Positions 1 to 8,272 are shown, counted from the stretch's first letter. The stretch is DNA of 61,683 bases from Bacillota bacterium (GCA_023415055.1 JAEZLZ010000137.1:1-61683); one strand, 5' to 3'. Notes: generated by a model from the letters alone, not told the origin. Translations and numbers: made by a program.

Positions 1-478
1 CACTAGAAGTTCCTGATGCCATAGCTATTGTTTTTCCTTTTAAATCAGCCATAGAGGTAACTCCTTTTGACTTATTACCTATAATAGCTCCAGCATTTTC
101 ATAGTGATCAAAGCAGAATATAGTTGCTTTTCCTTGGATGGCTAATTTGTGAGCACCTTGACCAATGTAACCAAAATCAATACTACCTGATTCCATAGCT
201 GCAATGATTGTTGGTCCATCTGCAAATTCAACTAAATTAATCTTAAAACCTTGCTCTTCAAATGCTCCAGTCTTTATACCTGCAACTACAGCGCTTAAGC
301 TAGCATAGTTAGGCATATAAGCTACATTTAATTCAATCAACTCTTTTTGTTGATTTTCTGTCGCTTTTTCCTTCACTTTCGTGTCATCTACTACTGGATT
401 ATCATTTTTCTTAGCACATCCACCAAATAAAGATATCATCAGAGCTGCTGTTAGTAATAATACGATAATTTTTTTCAT
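1..478 (-). CDS. ABC transporter substrate-binding lipoprotein (SsuA/NMT1-like), 3' end off-window
   Basis: The visible 159 residues start with a lipoprotein signal peptide (MKKIIVLLLTAALMISLFGGC, lipobox FGGC near residue 21), then a Lys/Glu-rich linker and a periplasmic-binding fold start: NVAYMPNYASLSAVVAGIKTG, an 'AAMESGSIDFGYIGQG' block and 'ADLKGKTIAMASGTSS'. That pattern is typical of binding proteins for nitrate, sulfonate, taurine or thiamine precursors. The ATG at 478 follows a clear AAGGAGG site (about 483-492 on this strand). The reading frame runs off the left edge, so the rest of the gene and its permease/ATPase partners lie outside. The substrate cannot be told from this part. 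Confidence 0.85.
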   Translation of the reverse strand, partial: MKKIIVLLLTAALMISLFGGCAKKNDNPVVDDTKVKEKATENQQKELIELNVAYMPNYASLSAVVAGIKTGAFEEQGFKINLVEFADGPTIIAAMESGSIDFGYIGQGAHKLAIQGKATIFCFDHYENAGAIIGNKSKGVTSMADLKGKTIAMASGTSS

Positions 479-597
479 GTTTTTTCCTCCTTGTATAATT
501 TCCTTAAGTCATTATTCTTGTTGTTGCAAGAGTTTGGTAATAGCGAAATTGGAAATGCTATATATTTAATTATAGCTAAAGTTGATTAGTTAGGTAG

Positions 598-614
598 TAT
601 GAAATTTTTTCATA
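598..614. promoter_or_regulatory. Palindrome TATGAAA-ttt-TTTCATA upstream of the binding-protein gene
   Basis: A perfect 7-bp inverted repeat with a 3-bp centre. It lies about 120 bp upstream of the leftward ABC binding-protein gene. A possible -10 box for that gene (TATAAT on the minus strand) is at 569-574, so the palindrome sits near its -35 region and could be an operator. No matching regulator is visible. Confidence 0.35.
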
Positions 615-956
615 CCTAAATTGTAAGCAATTGCGCAGAAGTATTTATTCACCTGCATATCATTCTACAACACCTATTGCCAGAGGCATACAAACGCATA
701 TCTTATCTAAAAGTAAAAGCTTTCGAGTTTTCATGGTGTTTCATCCTGTGTTATAGGGTGTACCGAGAGGAGATATATGGGGAGTTGAAATTCGTCTTGT
801 TTCATCTTGTGATATCTAAGTTGAGTATAGACAAGCGAATAAAGTACTAGATCAATAGAACTTAATATAAGTTTTATTGTATCGTCAGCCTACATTTTGT
901 TAGTTATAATTATAAAAATGTTTCCCCGTTGCTATCATGGTGATGGGGATTTTTAT
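615..956. other. Intergenic stretch without a recognisable gene
   Basis: No ORF with a ribosome site and recognisable product was found. The only structure is an imperfect hairpin with arms TCCCC/GGGGA at 923-949 followed by TTTTATTT, which could be a weak terminator reading rightward just before the padR promoter. Confidence 0.5.
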
Positions 957-984
957 TTGACAATATCTTAAAAAATGGTATACT
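957..984 (+). promoter_or_regulatory. padR promoter TTGACA-16-TATACT
   Basis: A consensus -35 TTGACA (957-962) is followed 16 bp later by TATACT (979-984). It is about 60 bp before the PadR start codon and its -10 abuts the 984-1011 dyad. Confidence 0.75.
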
Positions 985-1011
985 ATGTGTAACGATATAT
1001 CGAGACACATA
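984..1011. promoter_or_regulatory. Perfect 28-bp operator dyad of the PadR gene
   Basis: The outer arms TATGTGT (984-990) and ACACATA (1005-1011) flank a perfect inner palindrome CGATATATCG (993-1002), all sharing one centre. It contains the ATGT...ACAT signature known for PadR operators and covers the transcription start. A second ACACATAAT half-site lies at 1020-1028, 15 bp after the first (1005-1013). Binding by the PadR protein encoded next door is inferred. Confidence 0.7.
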
Positions 1012-1046
1012 ATAACGTGACACATAATAGTCGGGAGGAGAAAAAT

Positions 1047-1361
1047 ATGCCATATCAAGAAGGGCCTATGACAGAAGCCATGTATTATGTACTTTTGGCA
1101 CTTAGTAAACCAACGCATGGTTATCAATTGATGATAGATATTAAGGAAATATCCGGTGGGCGCATTGAAATGGGGCCGGGCACTTTGTATGGAGTGCTCA
1201 CTAGATTACTGAAAGAGAACCTGTTAAAAATAAAGCAAGATGATGGCAGAAGGAAAACGTATGAATTGATAGGGCTAGGGGAAACGGCTTTAAAAGCAGA
1301 ATATCAGCGGTTAAAATTGATGTTAAAAGATGGAGCTTTTTTAGGGGAGGAACAGTTATGA
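1047..1361 (+). CDS. PadR-family transcriptional regulator
   Basis: A 104-residue winged-helix repressor. The start MPYQEGPMTEAMYYVLLALS, the recognition region 'GPGTLYGVLTRLLKENLL' at residues 43-60 and the wing 'DDGRRKTYEL' at 65-73 are diagnostic of PadR family members, which bind DNA as dimers. I chose ATG 1047 because GGGAGGAG lies 6 bp upstream; a GTG at 1017 is in frame but would lie inside the operator area and has no ribosome site. It overlaps the next gene by 4 bp (ATGA), so the two are translationally coupled, and it probably represses its own operon through the 984-1011 dyad. Confidence 0.92.
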   Translation: MPYQEGPMTEAMYYVLLALSKPTHGYQLMIDIKEISGGRIEMGPGTLYGVLTRLLKENLLKIKQDDGRRKTYELIGLGETALKAEYQRLKLMLKDGAFLGEEQL

Positions 1362-2566
1362 GAGTGAAGAAGTTTCGTACCATTAGCATATATGAAATAG
1401 GCAAGATGGAGAGCTATCTGTCAGATATGGCAAAAGAGGGACTGTTTTTAACTGGTATGAGCCAGAGTTACAATATTTTTAAGATAAATGAACCGGCTGA
1501 TATTGAATATCGCATTGAATTTGGAGAAAAGGAACTGAATTCGGAAATGCGAGAAATGTATAAAATGTCAGGTTGGAGTTATGTATGCTCCATCATGGGA
1601 ATTCATATTTTTAAGGCAGCAGCTTCTGATACTTTGGTGGAAATACATACGGATCCGGAAGAGCAGAGTTATACACTACGGAAATCATGTAAGATGTACG
1701 CGAGGTTGATTTCACTCGAGATTGTATTGTTGTTACTTGTGATTGCACTTTCGGTCTTTGGAACAATGATTGGTGGTACACCAGTATTAAATCTACTAGA
1801 GAACAATTTTATTTTTATTATTGAAATAGCTTTTATGTTTTATGTTATATATGAAATTGTTAGGCAGATGCAAGCGATTATTCAAATAAAGAAAAGACTT
1901 CAGATGGGCTTTTATATCAATCATCATGAGCCATGGAAGAAGCGATCTGCAGGAAAAATCGTTGGATATAGTATTTTGGCTGTTTTGTGTATTTTATGTC
2001 TAGCTTCCCTTGCTAGCAATATACTAACTATAGCTGGATATATTACAGGTAAGTCGAATTATGCGCTAACACTCGCCACTGAGGTTCCAGTTGTTCGATT
2101 GAATGATATCGAAAGGCTTGAATTACCGGTGCTTCGCACAGATTACTTAAAATATAGTCATCATCCTTTGAGTAATGTAAGTGTCAAATACAATGTATTT
2201 ATAAAAGAATATGAGGTAAATGAAGAATTTGTCCAGGAAAATATGACTTGGGAAGGGGAGGTTTACTCACCTTCACTTCGCACAAATTATTATAAAGTAT
2301 ATACACCTTTTATGGTGCAAGGTGCACTTTCTGATGTTTTGCATAAGGCAGAGAATTATTTTTCTGCAGGCATGCCAGATGAAGAAAACTCGGAAAAGCT
2401 TGATTGCCGTGGATTAGATGATGCTTACTATATATCGTCAGGCATGAATGGAGAGAATTATTTTGGACTGGTTGTAAGAAAAGGGAATGTTATATTATGG
2501 ATGATATATAACGGGCAGAAAACTCGAACAGAAGTTGTTGAAGCTTCTCAAGAATTATTTGAATAG
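1358..2566 (+). CDS. DUF2812 membrane protein, partner of PadR
   Basis: 402 residues. The N-terminal ~105 residues (start MRVKKFRTISIYEIGKMESY, with YRIEFGEKE and a 'YKMSGWSYVCS' block) match the DUF2812 family, commonly found right after padR genes in Firmicutes. Hydrophobic segments lie near residues 115-137, 146-168 and 200-223. A soluble C-terminal domain of about 180 residues follows. DUF2812 has no established biochemical role. The overlap with padR suggests one operon and possibly that PadR senses a condition the membrane protein responds to (inference). Confidence 0.85.
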   Translation: MRVKKFRTISIYEIGKMESYLSDMAKEGLFLTGMSQSYNIFKINEPADIEYRIEFGEKELNSEMREMYKMSGWSYVCSIMGIHIFKAAASDTLVEIHTDPEEQSYTLRKSCKMYARLISLEIVLLLLVIALSVFGTMIGGTPVLNLLENNFIFIIEIAFMFYVIYEIVRQMQAIIQIKKRLQMGFYINHHEPWKKRSAGKIVGYSILAVLCILCLASLASNILTIAGYITGKSNYALTLATEVPVVRLNDIERLELPVLRTDYLKYSHHPLSNVSVKYNVFIKEYEVNEEFVQENMTWEGEVYSPSLRTNYYKVYTPFMVQGALSDVLHKAENYFSAGMPDEENSEKLDCRGLDDAYYISSGMNGENYFGLVVRKGNVILWMIYNGQKTRTEVVEASQELFE

Positions 2567-2610
2567 TTCATTTTAAAGTAAACAGCTCACCGCGCCATTG
2601 TGTATGAGCA

Positions 2611-2645
2611 AAAGACCTGGCACACCATTGTGCCAGGTCTTTTAC
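2611..2645 (+). terminator. Intrinsic terminator of the padR operon
   Basis: AAAGACCTGGCACA and TGTGCCAGGTCTTT form a 14-bp stem around a 4-nt loop, followed by TTTTACT. It is 45 bp after the DUF2812 stop and could work in both directions. Confidence 0.85.
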
Positions 2646-2709
2646 TAAAAAGGGGAGGATAAGTATTTAACTTCTCTTTGGTATTCACAATTGGAGGGGG
2701 AATCCAATT

Positions 2710-2778
2710 ATGAAAGAGCATACGCATTTACATCCTTACAACGGAACTTGGTTCCTTATTAGGATATTACTATTATGA
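2710..2778 (+). CDS. Possible 22-residue peptide ORF
   Basis: An ATG preceded by a strong GGAGGGGG (2693-2700, 9-bp spacing) opens a 22-codon ORF (starts MKEHTHLHPYNGTWF). The ribosome site sits between arms ATTGGA and TCCAAT, which could form a small hairpin hiding it. No homologue is recognised; it may be a real small protein or the remnant of a decayed gene. Confidence 0.3.
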   Translation: MKEHTHLHPYNGTWFLIRILLL

Positions 2779-2823
2779 TGCACATTTACATTATTTATAC
2801 ATTAAATAAAAATATATTTCATA

Positions 2824-2852
2824 TTGGTAATTTCTTAAAGTCATGTTATAAT
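2824..2852 (+). promoter_or_regulatory. Extended -10 promoter of the SEC-C gene
   Basis: TTGGTA (2824-2829), 17-bp spacer, TATAAT (2847-2852) preceded by TGT, an extended -10. It predicts a transcript start near 2859 and so a 5' leader of about 125 nt. Confidence 0.7.
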
Positions 2853-2864
2853 CTTATAGACATA

Positions 2865-2978
2865 GTGTGAATTAATAGAATGAATTCACACCAAAAAGTT
2901 TGTACCTGCAAAATCCTCGGCAGAGGAAGACATGGGCTGCAGTATTGCTGCTGCAATATTGAGTTGATTCAAGCAGGT
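2865..2978 (+). promoter_or_regulatory. Structured mRNA leader with a three-way junction next to the SD
   Basis: Four nested or adjacent stems can be read. GTGTGAATT (2865-2873) pairs AATTCACAC (2883-2891). ACCTGC (2904-2909) pairs GCAGGT (2973-2978) and encloses TCCTC-ggca-GAGGA (about 2914-2926) and CAGTATTGC (2940-2948) with GCAATATTG (2953-2961). The closing stem takes in AGGT of the AGGTGAAAGG ribosome-binding region of the SEC-C gene, so folding could control translation. It matches no riboswitch class I know. Confidence 0.45.
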
Positions 2979-2984
2979 GAAAGG

Positions 2985-3500
2985 ATGAAAGTTATGAGTT
3001 TATTACAAGAGTGGAGAGATTATGCATATGCAAATGATATGAATAATCGAACCGGCCAGATGTTCTGGGCAGGATATTTTAATATCGAGAAGGAAATCTA
3101 TAAGGTATTGCTTGCAGATGCTGATAAAGTATGGGAAGGAACCGTTTCGGAGTTGGCAAAGCATTTTGATACGGATTTAAAGACCTTCGTAGGCTTTTTA
3201 GATGGAATTAATGACAGCTTGGTAACACCTAATCCTATTGAAGAGATGGATGAAAATACAAAAGTAAGCTTAGCCTATGATAAAGAGAAGCTGTACTACA
3301 ATATGGTTGGAGCAGGTGCAGAATGGTTATATGAACTGGAGGAGTGGGATGCACTTCTTACACCTGAACGCAGAAAAGAGTTATACCGCGAGCAAAAGCA
3401 ATCCGGTACCGTTGTGAAGGATAAGAAAATCGGCAGAAATGATCCTTGCCCTTGCGGAAGCGGTAAGAAATATAAGAAATGCTGCGGAGCGAATGCATAA
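2985..3500 (+). CDS. SEC-C motif metal-binding protein
   Basis: About 171 residues, ending with a SEC-C zinc-binding motif, IGRNDPCPCGSGKKYKKCC, as found at the C-terminus of SecA and many small accessory proteins. The upstream part (about 140 residues, MSLLQEWRDYAYANDMNNRTGQ...) is helical and acidic. I prefer a start at ATG 2985 or 2994, just after AGGTGAAAGG; an ATG at 2880 in the same frame lies inside the structured leader and has no ribosome site. Role unknown; SEC-C often mediates binding to ribosomes or SecB-like partners. The gene stands alone between its own promoter and terminator. Confidence 0.82.
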   Translation: MKVMSLLQEWRDYAYANDMNNRTGQMFWAGYFNIEKEIYKVLLADADKVWEGTVSELAKHFDTDLKTFVGFLDGINDSLVTPNPIEEMDENTKVSLAYDKEKLYYNMVGAGAEWLYELEEWDALLTPERRKELYREQKQSGTVVKDKKIGRNDPCPCGSGKKYKKCCGANA

Positions 3501-3532
3501 TTAACGAAGACGATTTTATCTTGACATAAAAA

Positions 3533-3575
3533 GCTCCTCTTGCTTCAGTAATTACTGTAAGAGGAGCGTTTTTTA
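3533..3575 (+). terminator. Intrinsic terminator after the SEC-C gene
   Basis: GCTCCTCTT (3533-3541) pairs AAGAGGAGC (3559-3567), with CAGTAATTACTG able to pair in the loop, followed by a run of T (GTTTTTTAT). The stem is well placed 33 bp after the stop codon. Confidence 0.85.
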
Positions 3576-3661
3576 TATTGATAAAATTTTTAATTTATGT
3601 AAATGATCAATTGAGTTACTTGATTACTTACATGATTTCAGTATTCAGGAAAGAAGCTTTT

Positions 3662-3997
3662 CTAAAGCCCCTGCTTATAGATGAGATATTTTGCATAGTT
3701 CTTGATGTCTATTACACTGTCGGGAGATAATTGTTGATACAAATCAAATAATTCCACGATATCCTTATCGAGCACTTCACCGCCAACAGGTAAATAGGAA
3801 TCAGTCACACCCAGCAGATAGTCGCAGGATACATCAAAATATTTTGATAATGCAATCAACTTATCAAAGGAGGGCTCATTCCTCTCGGATTCATAATTCG
3901 AAATTGCGGTCGGTTTCAGCCCGAGAATGTCAGCCAATTCACCTTGCGTAAGTTTATTCTTCTGCCTTAATTGCTTGAGACGTGCATTAAAATTCAT
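3662..3997 (-). CDS. XRE-family helix-turn-helix regulator
   Basis: 111 residues from ATG 3997, which has AGGAGG 8 bp upstream; the longer frame to 4081 has no ribosome site. The N-terminal 60 residues are a Cro/CI-type HTH: RLKQLRQKNKLTQGELADIL, then PTAISNYESERNEPSFDKL. The tail (DKDIVELFDLYQQLSPDSVIDIKNYAKYLIY) is the helical C-terminus seen in many Firmicutes XRE regulators. It is transcribed away from the histidine kinase gene and may repress itself through the TATAC/GTATA dyad at 4022-4038. Confidence 0.9.
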   Translation of the reverse strand: MNFNARLKQLRQKNKLTQGELADILGLKPTAISNYESERNEPSFDKLIALSKYFDVSCDYLLGVTDSYLPVGGEVLDKDIVELFDLYQQLSPDSVIDIKNYAKYLIYKQGL

Positions 3998-4021
3998 TTG
4001 GCCATCCTCCTGTACTAAAAC

Positions 4022-4038
4022 TATACGATTCGTGTATA
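4022..4038. promoter_or_regulatory. Candidate XRE operator TATAC-N7-GTATA
   Basis: A 5-bp inverted repeat in the 207-bp divergent region, about 25 bp upstream of the XRE start codon. Spacing and base content resemble operators of Cro/CI-type repressors; binding is inferred only. Confidence 0.4.
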
Positions 4039-4204
4039 TTTTACATAAATTATTATATATCTTGAAAAATATTGATGTCAACTACAATACGGAAGATTGT
4101 ATATCAAATTTATTTGATTTCTTTTATATATTGTAAAATATAGGATTAATGTTACCATAAACATGCAATTAAAATAAGTTTAGTGTTCTACATGGATGGG
4201 ATGA

Positions 4205-5737
4205 GTGATTACGATGGGGCTTTTTCATTACCGAGACGCACGAATAAAAAATCAATTGATTTTGGAAAATTCCAGAGGAATCTTGTTATTCTTTAACCGG
4301 GAAGGCAGAATAATCGATTTTAATTCCATGGCATTGAAGGAGTTGGGCTATCAGAAGGAACTTAAGAAACACACGATTCAAGAGATTTTTAAAAATACGG
4401 TACGATATGAGAATCACACCCTGGAGATCCTTGGCTGCCTGGAAAGACCGGAGGAAGCGACTGCTTACCGGAAAAACCAAACCTGTTTCCCGGTAGAATT
4501 AAAGATCACTATTTTTCCTAAGATCAGCAGCTTCTATGGAATATGTTGCGCAAGAAATATAACGGAATATAAAGAACTTCTGCAGAAGATAGAGGAACTG
4601 GAAACAGACATAGAGATCTTAAGGGAGAGTCGTAATGATATTGCCGCCAATGTTACGCATGAACTTAGAACTCCGGTAAACGGGATCCTGGGAATTAGCA
4701 ATAATCTACTGGATACCAGTCTTACGTCAAGCCAGATCGAGATGGTGCAGTTAATAAAGCGATGCTGTAATAATATGGATTCCATTATTAATGATCTTCT
4801 CGATTATGCTAAGCTGGCGAACCATAAGATGGTAATAGAGCAGCGTGAGTTCAATCTTAGGGAGGCCATTAACTCGGTAGTAGAATTTAACCGGCCTCAG
4901 ATTAGCGAAAAGGGAATAAATCTATTTCTTTATGTTGCGGATGATATACCACAGCGTATTATAGGTGATGAATTAAGACTATCTCAGATTCTCAATAATT
5001 TGATATCCAATGCAGTGAAATTTACGACAATCGGCAGTATTACTGTTGAGGTTGCGAAATTATCCCAGACGAATCAATCAGTGGAGTTGTTTTTTATGGT
5101 GATTGATACCGGCATTGGTATCAGCGCTGAGGATAAGGACAAGCTGTTTCAGAGCTTCTTTCAGGTAGATGGCTCAATTACAAGAAGATTTGGCGGCACC
5201 GGTTTAGGACTTGCCATCAGTAAGCAATTGGTGGAAACGATGGGAGGAACCATTGGTGTTGATAGTGAGAGGGGAAAGGGGAGCACCTTTTCTTTCTCGG
5301 TCCGCTTAGGGTTACCGATGCAGGAGCAGGAAGCAGATAATCGACTGGATGATATTATCTTAAATGACATCAATTATTATAAAGAACTTAAGAAAGATAG
5401 TATCACTTCTGATGTAATGAAGGGAATCAACGATATCAAATACATGGGGCAATTGCTGAAGGAGGTTGGGACTACAGGAAAAGAAGACACACCGGCAGTT
5501 CAGTCAAGAGATGAAGTTTATAAGAATATTGCCTCTGTTCTCGAAAAGCTGTCCATATGTATTGAGATGGAGAGCTGGGACAAAGCGGAGGAATTGGCGT
5601 ATTATATCCGAAATCAATTATCTCCGGAGTATGGAGATATTACCAGGATTGTTTTTCGCCTACTATTATCAGTTCGCAAAGAGAACTATGCTTCATCAAT
5701 TGCAATTGTAAATGAGCTTAAAACCTTGTTGGAATAA
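4205..5737 (+). CDS. Cytoplasmic PAS sensor histidine kinase with degenerate Hpt-like tail
   Basis: 510 residues from GTG 4205 (GGATGGG just upstream; ATG 4214 is an alternative). There is no membrane segment. Order: PAS domain (about 20-120), short coiled coil (122-145), HisKA with phospho-acceptor His152 in THELRTP, and HATPase_c with N box (LNNLISNAVKF), DTGIGIS and GGTGLGLAIS. After the kinase core, residues ~375-510 form a helical domain shaped like a histidine phosphotransfer bundle, but the expected His position reads AEELAYYIRNQL with no His. It lies 34 bp before the response regulator gene, its likely partner. Confidence 0.9.
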   Translation: MITMGLFHYRDARIKNQLILENSRGILLFFNREGRIIDFNSMALKELGYQKELKKHTIQEIFKNTVRYENHTLEILGCLERPEEATAYRKNQTCFPVELKITIFPKISSFYGICCARNITEYKELLQKIEELETDIEILRESRNDIAANVTHELRTPVNGILGISNNLLDTSLTSSQIEMVQLIKRCCNNMDSIINDLLDYAKLANHKMVIEQREFNLREAINSVVEFNRPQISEKGINLFLYVADDIPQRIIGDELRLSQILNNLISNAVKFTTIGSITVEVAKLSQTNQSVELFFMVIDTGIGISAEDKDKLFQSFFQVDGSITRRFGGTGLGLAISKQLVETMGGTIGVDSERGKGSTFSFSVRLGLPMQEQEADNRLDDIILNDINYYKELKKDSITSDVMKGINDIKYMGQLLKEVGTTGKEDTPAVQSRDEVYKNIASVLEKLSICIEMESWDKAEELAYYIRNQLSPEYGDITRIVFRLLLSVRKENYASSIAIVNELKTLLE

Positions 5738-5771
5738 CGAAGCTGTTTAAACACCATAGAATGGAGATCCG

Positions 5772-6845
5772 ATGGATAACATATCATTTTCGCCACCTAA
5801 CATATTAATTGTCGATGATGTAAACGCGAATCTTGCGGTATTATCGGAATTGATTCGTAAAGCAGGTTACATCGCACGTCCGGTCACAAGTGCCCGTCAG
5901 GCGGTGAGTGCTATTGAAGCCTTAATTCCGAATCTGATTCTCCTTGATATCTCGATGCCGGAGATTGACGGCTTCGTATTCTGTTCTATGTTGAAAAAGA
6001 ATGCGAATACAAGAGATATTCCTGTTATTTTCATCACTGCTTTGGATGCAACAGAGGATAAGGTCAAAGGCTTTCAGTTGGGTGCAGTTGATTATATATC
6101 AAAGCCCTTTGATGTCGATGAGATTACAATGCGAATTAATACTCACCTCAAGATGTATAAAATGCAACAGGAGCTGGAAGTATATAATAAGAAGTTGTAT
6201 AAAATAATTAATGACCAGATACGAAAAATCTATGATGGACAACGGAATGTGGTTGAAGCTCTAACGAAGTTGTATACGATAGGAGACAGCATAAAAAGCA
6301 CCCATGTAGAGAGAGTCGGAGATAATAGCCGTATTCTCGCTCTTAGTCTGCAGCTTTCTCATAAATTTAAGGAGCAGATCACAAATAGTTTTATTGATGT
6401 GATAGAAAAGGCAGCGATGCTTCATGATATAGGAATGATATCAATAGATAAAGGAGACATGACCAAGCCGAGGGCAGAAAGATCTCCGGAAGACGAGGAA
6501 TTATTCCAATCCCACACTACGGTTGGAGCCGAAGTTCTGGGGGATATATTAACCTTGAATTCGAATAATGATTATGTCAGGATGGCGATTGATATTGCAA
6601 GGTACCATCATGAGCGTTGGGACGGTAAAGGATTCCCGGAAGGAAAAGCAGGGAAAGAGATTCCTGCTTGCGCAAGAATTGTTGCAATTGTGGATGATTT
6701 CGATACGCTGCTGTTAGGGTGGGGCGTTGATAAGCCGTTTTCGCATGAGGAAAGTCTGGGTATTATGAATCAGAATGCAGGAAGCTTATATGATCCTGAT
6801 ATGATTGATGTATTTAATAAGATACAGAATCAGCTTAAGAAATAG
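5772..6845 (+). CDS. Response regulator with HD-GYP-like phosphodiesterase domain
   Basis: 357 residues. An N-terminal receiver domain has the acidic pair DD15-16, phospho-acceptor Asp59 (LLDISMPEIDG) and Lys111 (SKPFDV). A linker coiled coil (~125-160) leads to an HD domain with His218-Asp219 (MLHDIGM) and HHERWDGKGFP at 279-289, the hallmark second motif of HD-GYP proteins (here GFP). Such RpfG-like proteins hydrolyse cyclic di-GMP. It is co-transcribed with the upstream kinase, which should phosphorylate Asp59. Enzymatic activity is likely but the spacing between the two motifs deserves comparison with active members. Confidence 0.88.
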   Translation: MDNISFSPPNILIVDDVNANLAVLSELIRKAGYIARPVTSARQAVSAIEALIPNLILLDISMPEIDGFVFCSMLKKNANTRDIPVIFITALDATEDKVKGFQLGAVDYISKPFDVDEITMRINTHLKMYKMQQELEVYNKKLYKIINDQIRKIYDGQRNVVEALTKLYTIGDSIKSTHVERVGDNSRILALSLQLSHKFKEQITNSFIDVIEKAAMLHDIGMISIDKGDMTKPRAERSPEDEELFQSHTTVGAEVLGDILTLNSNNDYVRMAIDIARYHHERWDGKGFPEGKAGKEIPACARIVAIVDDFDTLLLGWGVDKPFSHEESLGIMNQNAGSLYDPDMIDVFNKIQNQLKK

Positions 6846-6865
6846 CCGCCCGTTTCAAGGCGGCT
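6844..6865 (+). terminator. GC-rich hairpin at the end of the kinase/HD operon
   Basis: AGCCGCC (6844-6850) pairs GGCGGCT (6859-6865) and overlaps the stop codon of the HD gene. No T tract follows, so it may be a weak or factor-dependent terminator or only protect the mRNA end. Confidence 0.45.
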
Positions 6866-6922
6866 GCGAGTAAACAACAGGATGCTACATAGTTGAAGCA
6901 CAATAGAAAAGTAGGTATCAGA

Positions 6923-8272
6923 ATGAAAAAAAAGGATATGTATATTGATTATAAACGCTCCTTTAAGAGAAGGGGTAGAAGACACAGTAAGCTACCATGG
7001 ATATTGTTCGTTGTGATTCTTGTCGCAGGTTTGAGCATAGCCGCTTTCTATTCCATAAGTTTGCGTATTGATCATAATAAGACTACTGCAGATGCAAAGG
7101 AACAGAAGTCCGGATTGCAGCAGAAGAACCAGGAGGAGACCTTATTGGCAGAAGCGTCGCCTGCAGTAACAAAGGCGCCGATGATTGCAGCGCCGACTCC
7201 GAAAGCAGTCGTAACTCTATCTCCGACGCCGACACCGCTTGCGGAAGATACCATCGAGGTGATGGATACGCGGAACCCTGTAAAAGTGAAGGGGATTTAT
7301 GTAACCTCTGCAGTTGCAGGTTCAACAACGGTTGATTCTCTGATGGCTTTAGCAGATGAGACCGAGATTAATACAATGGTGATTGACATTAAGGATGATC
7401 TTGGCAGGATAACTTATCAGATGGATAATACTACGGCGAAAGAAATCGGAGCTACTACAAATACAATTAAGGATATTGATGCATTTGTAACGAAACTGAA
7501 AGAGCGTGGGATTTATTTGATAGCACGAATTGTTGCGTTCAAGGATCCTTATCTTGCTGATAAGAAGAAGAGTCTTGCCATCAAGAATAAGGACGGTTCA
7601 ATTTACCTGGATAATAATGGAGAAGGATGGGTGAATCCATATAATCATAAGGTATGGGATTACCTGATTGAAGTAGCCTCTCAGGCAGCATCGGCAGGCT
7701 TTGATGAGATTCAGTTTGATTATATTCGTTTCTCTACCGGTAACAGAATTGCAAATGCTGATTTTGGGAAGACAGCAAAGGAGAAGACAAAGGAAGATAT
7801 CATCACAGAGTTCACCAAATATGCTTATGAGAGCTTGAAGCCACTCGGTGTCTATGTATCAGCGGATGTATACGGAACGATTATCAGCAGCAGTGTGGAT
7901 GCCGGCCTGGTTGGCCAGAATTATGTTGAAATGGCAAAGAACCTTGATTATATTTGCCCGATGATTTACCCGTCTCATTTTGGTGAAGGGAATTATGGAA
8001 TACAGTATCCGGATCTGGAACCGGCAAATATTATTCGAAAGGCCCTAACCGCCTCTTCGGAGAAGCTGAGTCAGATACCGGAGGGGGAGCACCGGGCGAT
8101 TGTACGTCCGTGGCTACAGGACTTTACTGCGACCTGGATCAAGCACTATATGAAATATGGCGCAGAGGAGCTTCGCGAGCAAATCAATGGTGTTTATGAT
8201 GCAGGCTATGAAGAATGGCTGCTATGGAATGCAGTATGCAATTATTCTGAGGATGGTTTACTCAAGGAGTAA
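6923..8272 (+). CDS. Membrane-anchored DUF4015 putative glycoside hydrolase
   Basis: 449 residues from ATG 6923 (a TTG at 6893 is in frame but has no ribosome site). A Lys/Arg-rich cytoplasmic end, one membrane anchor (LPWILFVVILVAGLSIAAFY), a Pro/Thr/Ala-rich spacer (about residues 75-120), then a DUF4015 TIM-barrel domain: VKGIYVTS, MVIDIKDDLG, YLIARIVAFKDP, GFDEIQFDYIRF, and VSADVYG / CPMIYPSHFG. The family resembles GH13/GH66-type hydrolases and is widespread in Clostridia cell envelopes; the substrate is not known. It is probably outside the cell with the N-terminus inside. Confidence 0.85.
   Translation: MKKKDMYIDYKRSFKRRGRRHSKLPWILFVVILVAGLSIAAFYSISLRIDHNKTTADAKEQKSGLQQKNQEETLLAEASPAVTKAPMIAAPTPKAVVTLSPTPTPLAEDTIEVMDTRNPVKVKGIYVTSAVAGSTTVDSLMALADETEINTMVIDIKDDLGRITYQMDNTTAKEIGATTNTIKDIDAFVTKLKERGIYLIARIVAFKDPYLADKKKSLAIKNKDGSIYLDNNGEGWVNPYNHKVWDYLIEVASQAASAGFDEIQFDYIRFSTGNRIANADFGKTAKEKTKEDIITEFTKYAYESLKPLGVYVSADVYGTIISSSVDAGLVGQNYVEMAKNLDYICPMIYPSHFGEGNYGIQYPDLEPANIIRKALTASSEKLSQIPEGEHRAIVRPWLQDFTATWIKHYMKYGAEELREQINGVYDAGYEEWLLWNAVCNYSEDGLLKE

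Noticed and set aside
7072..7328. Two minus-strand ORFs in the DUF4015 gene
   Set aside because: They are antisense shadows of the Ala/Pro/Thr-rich linker with no ribosome site.
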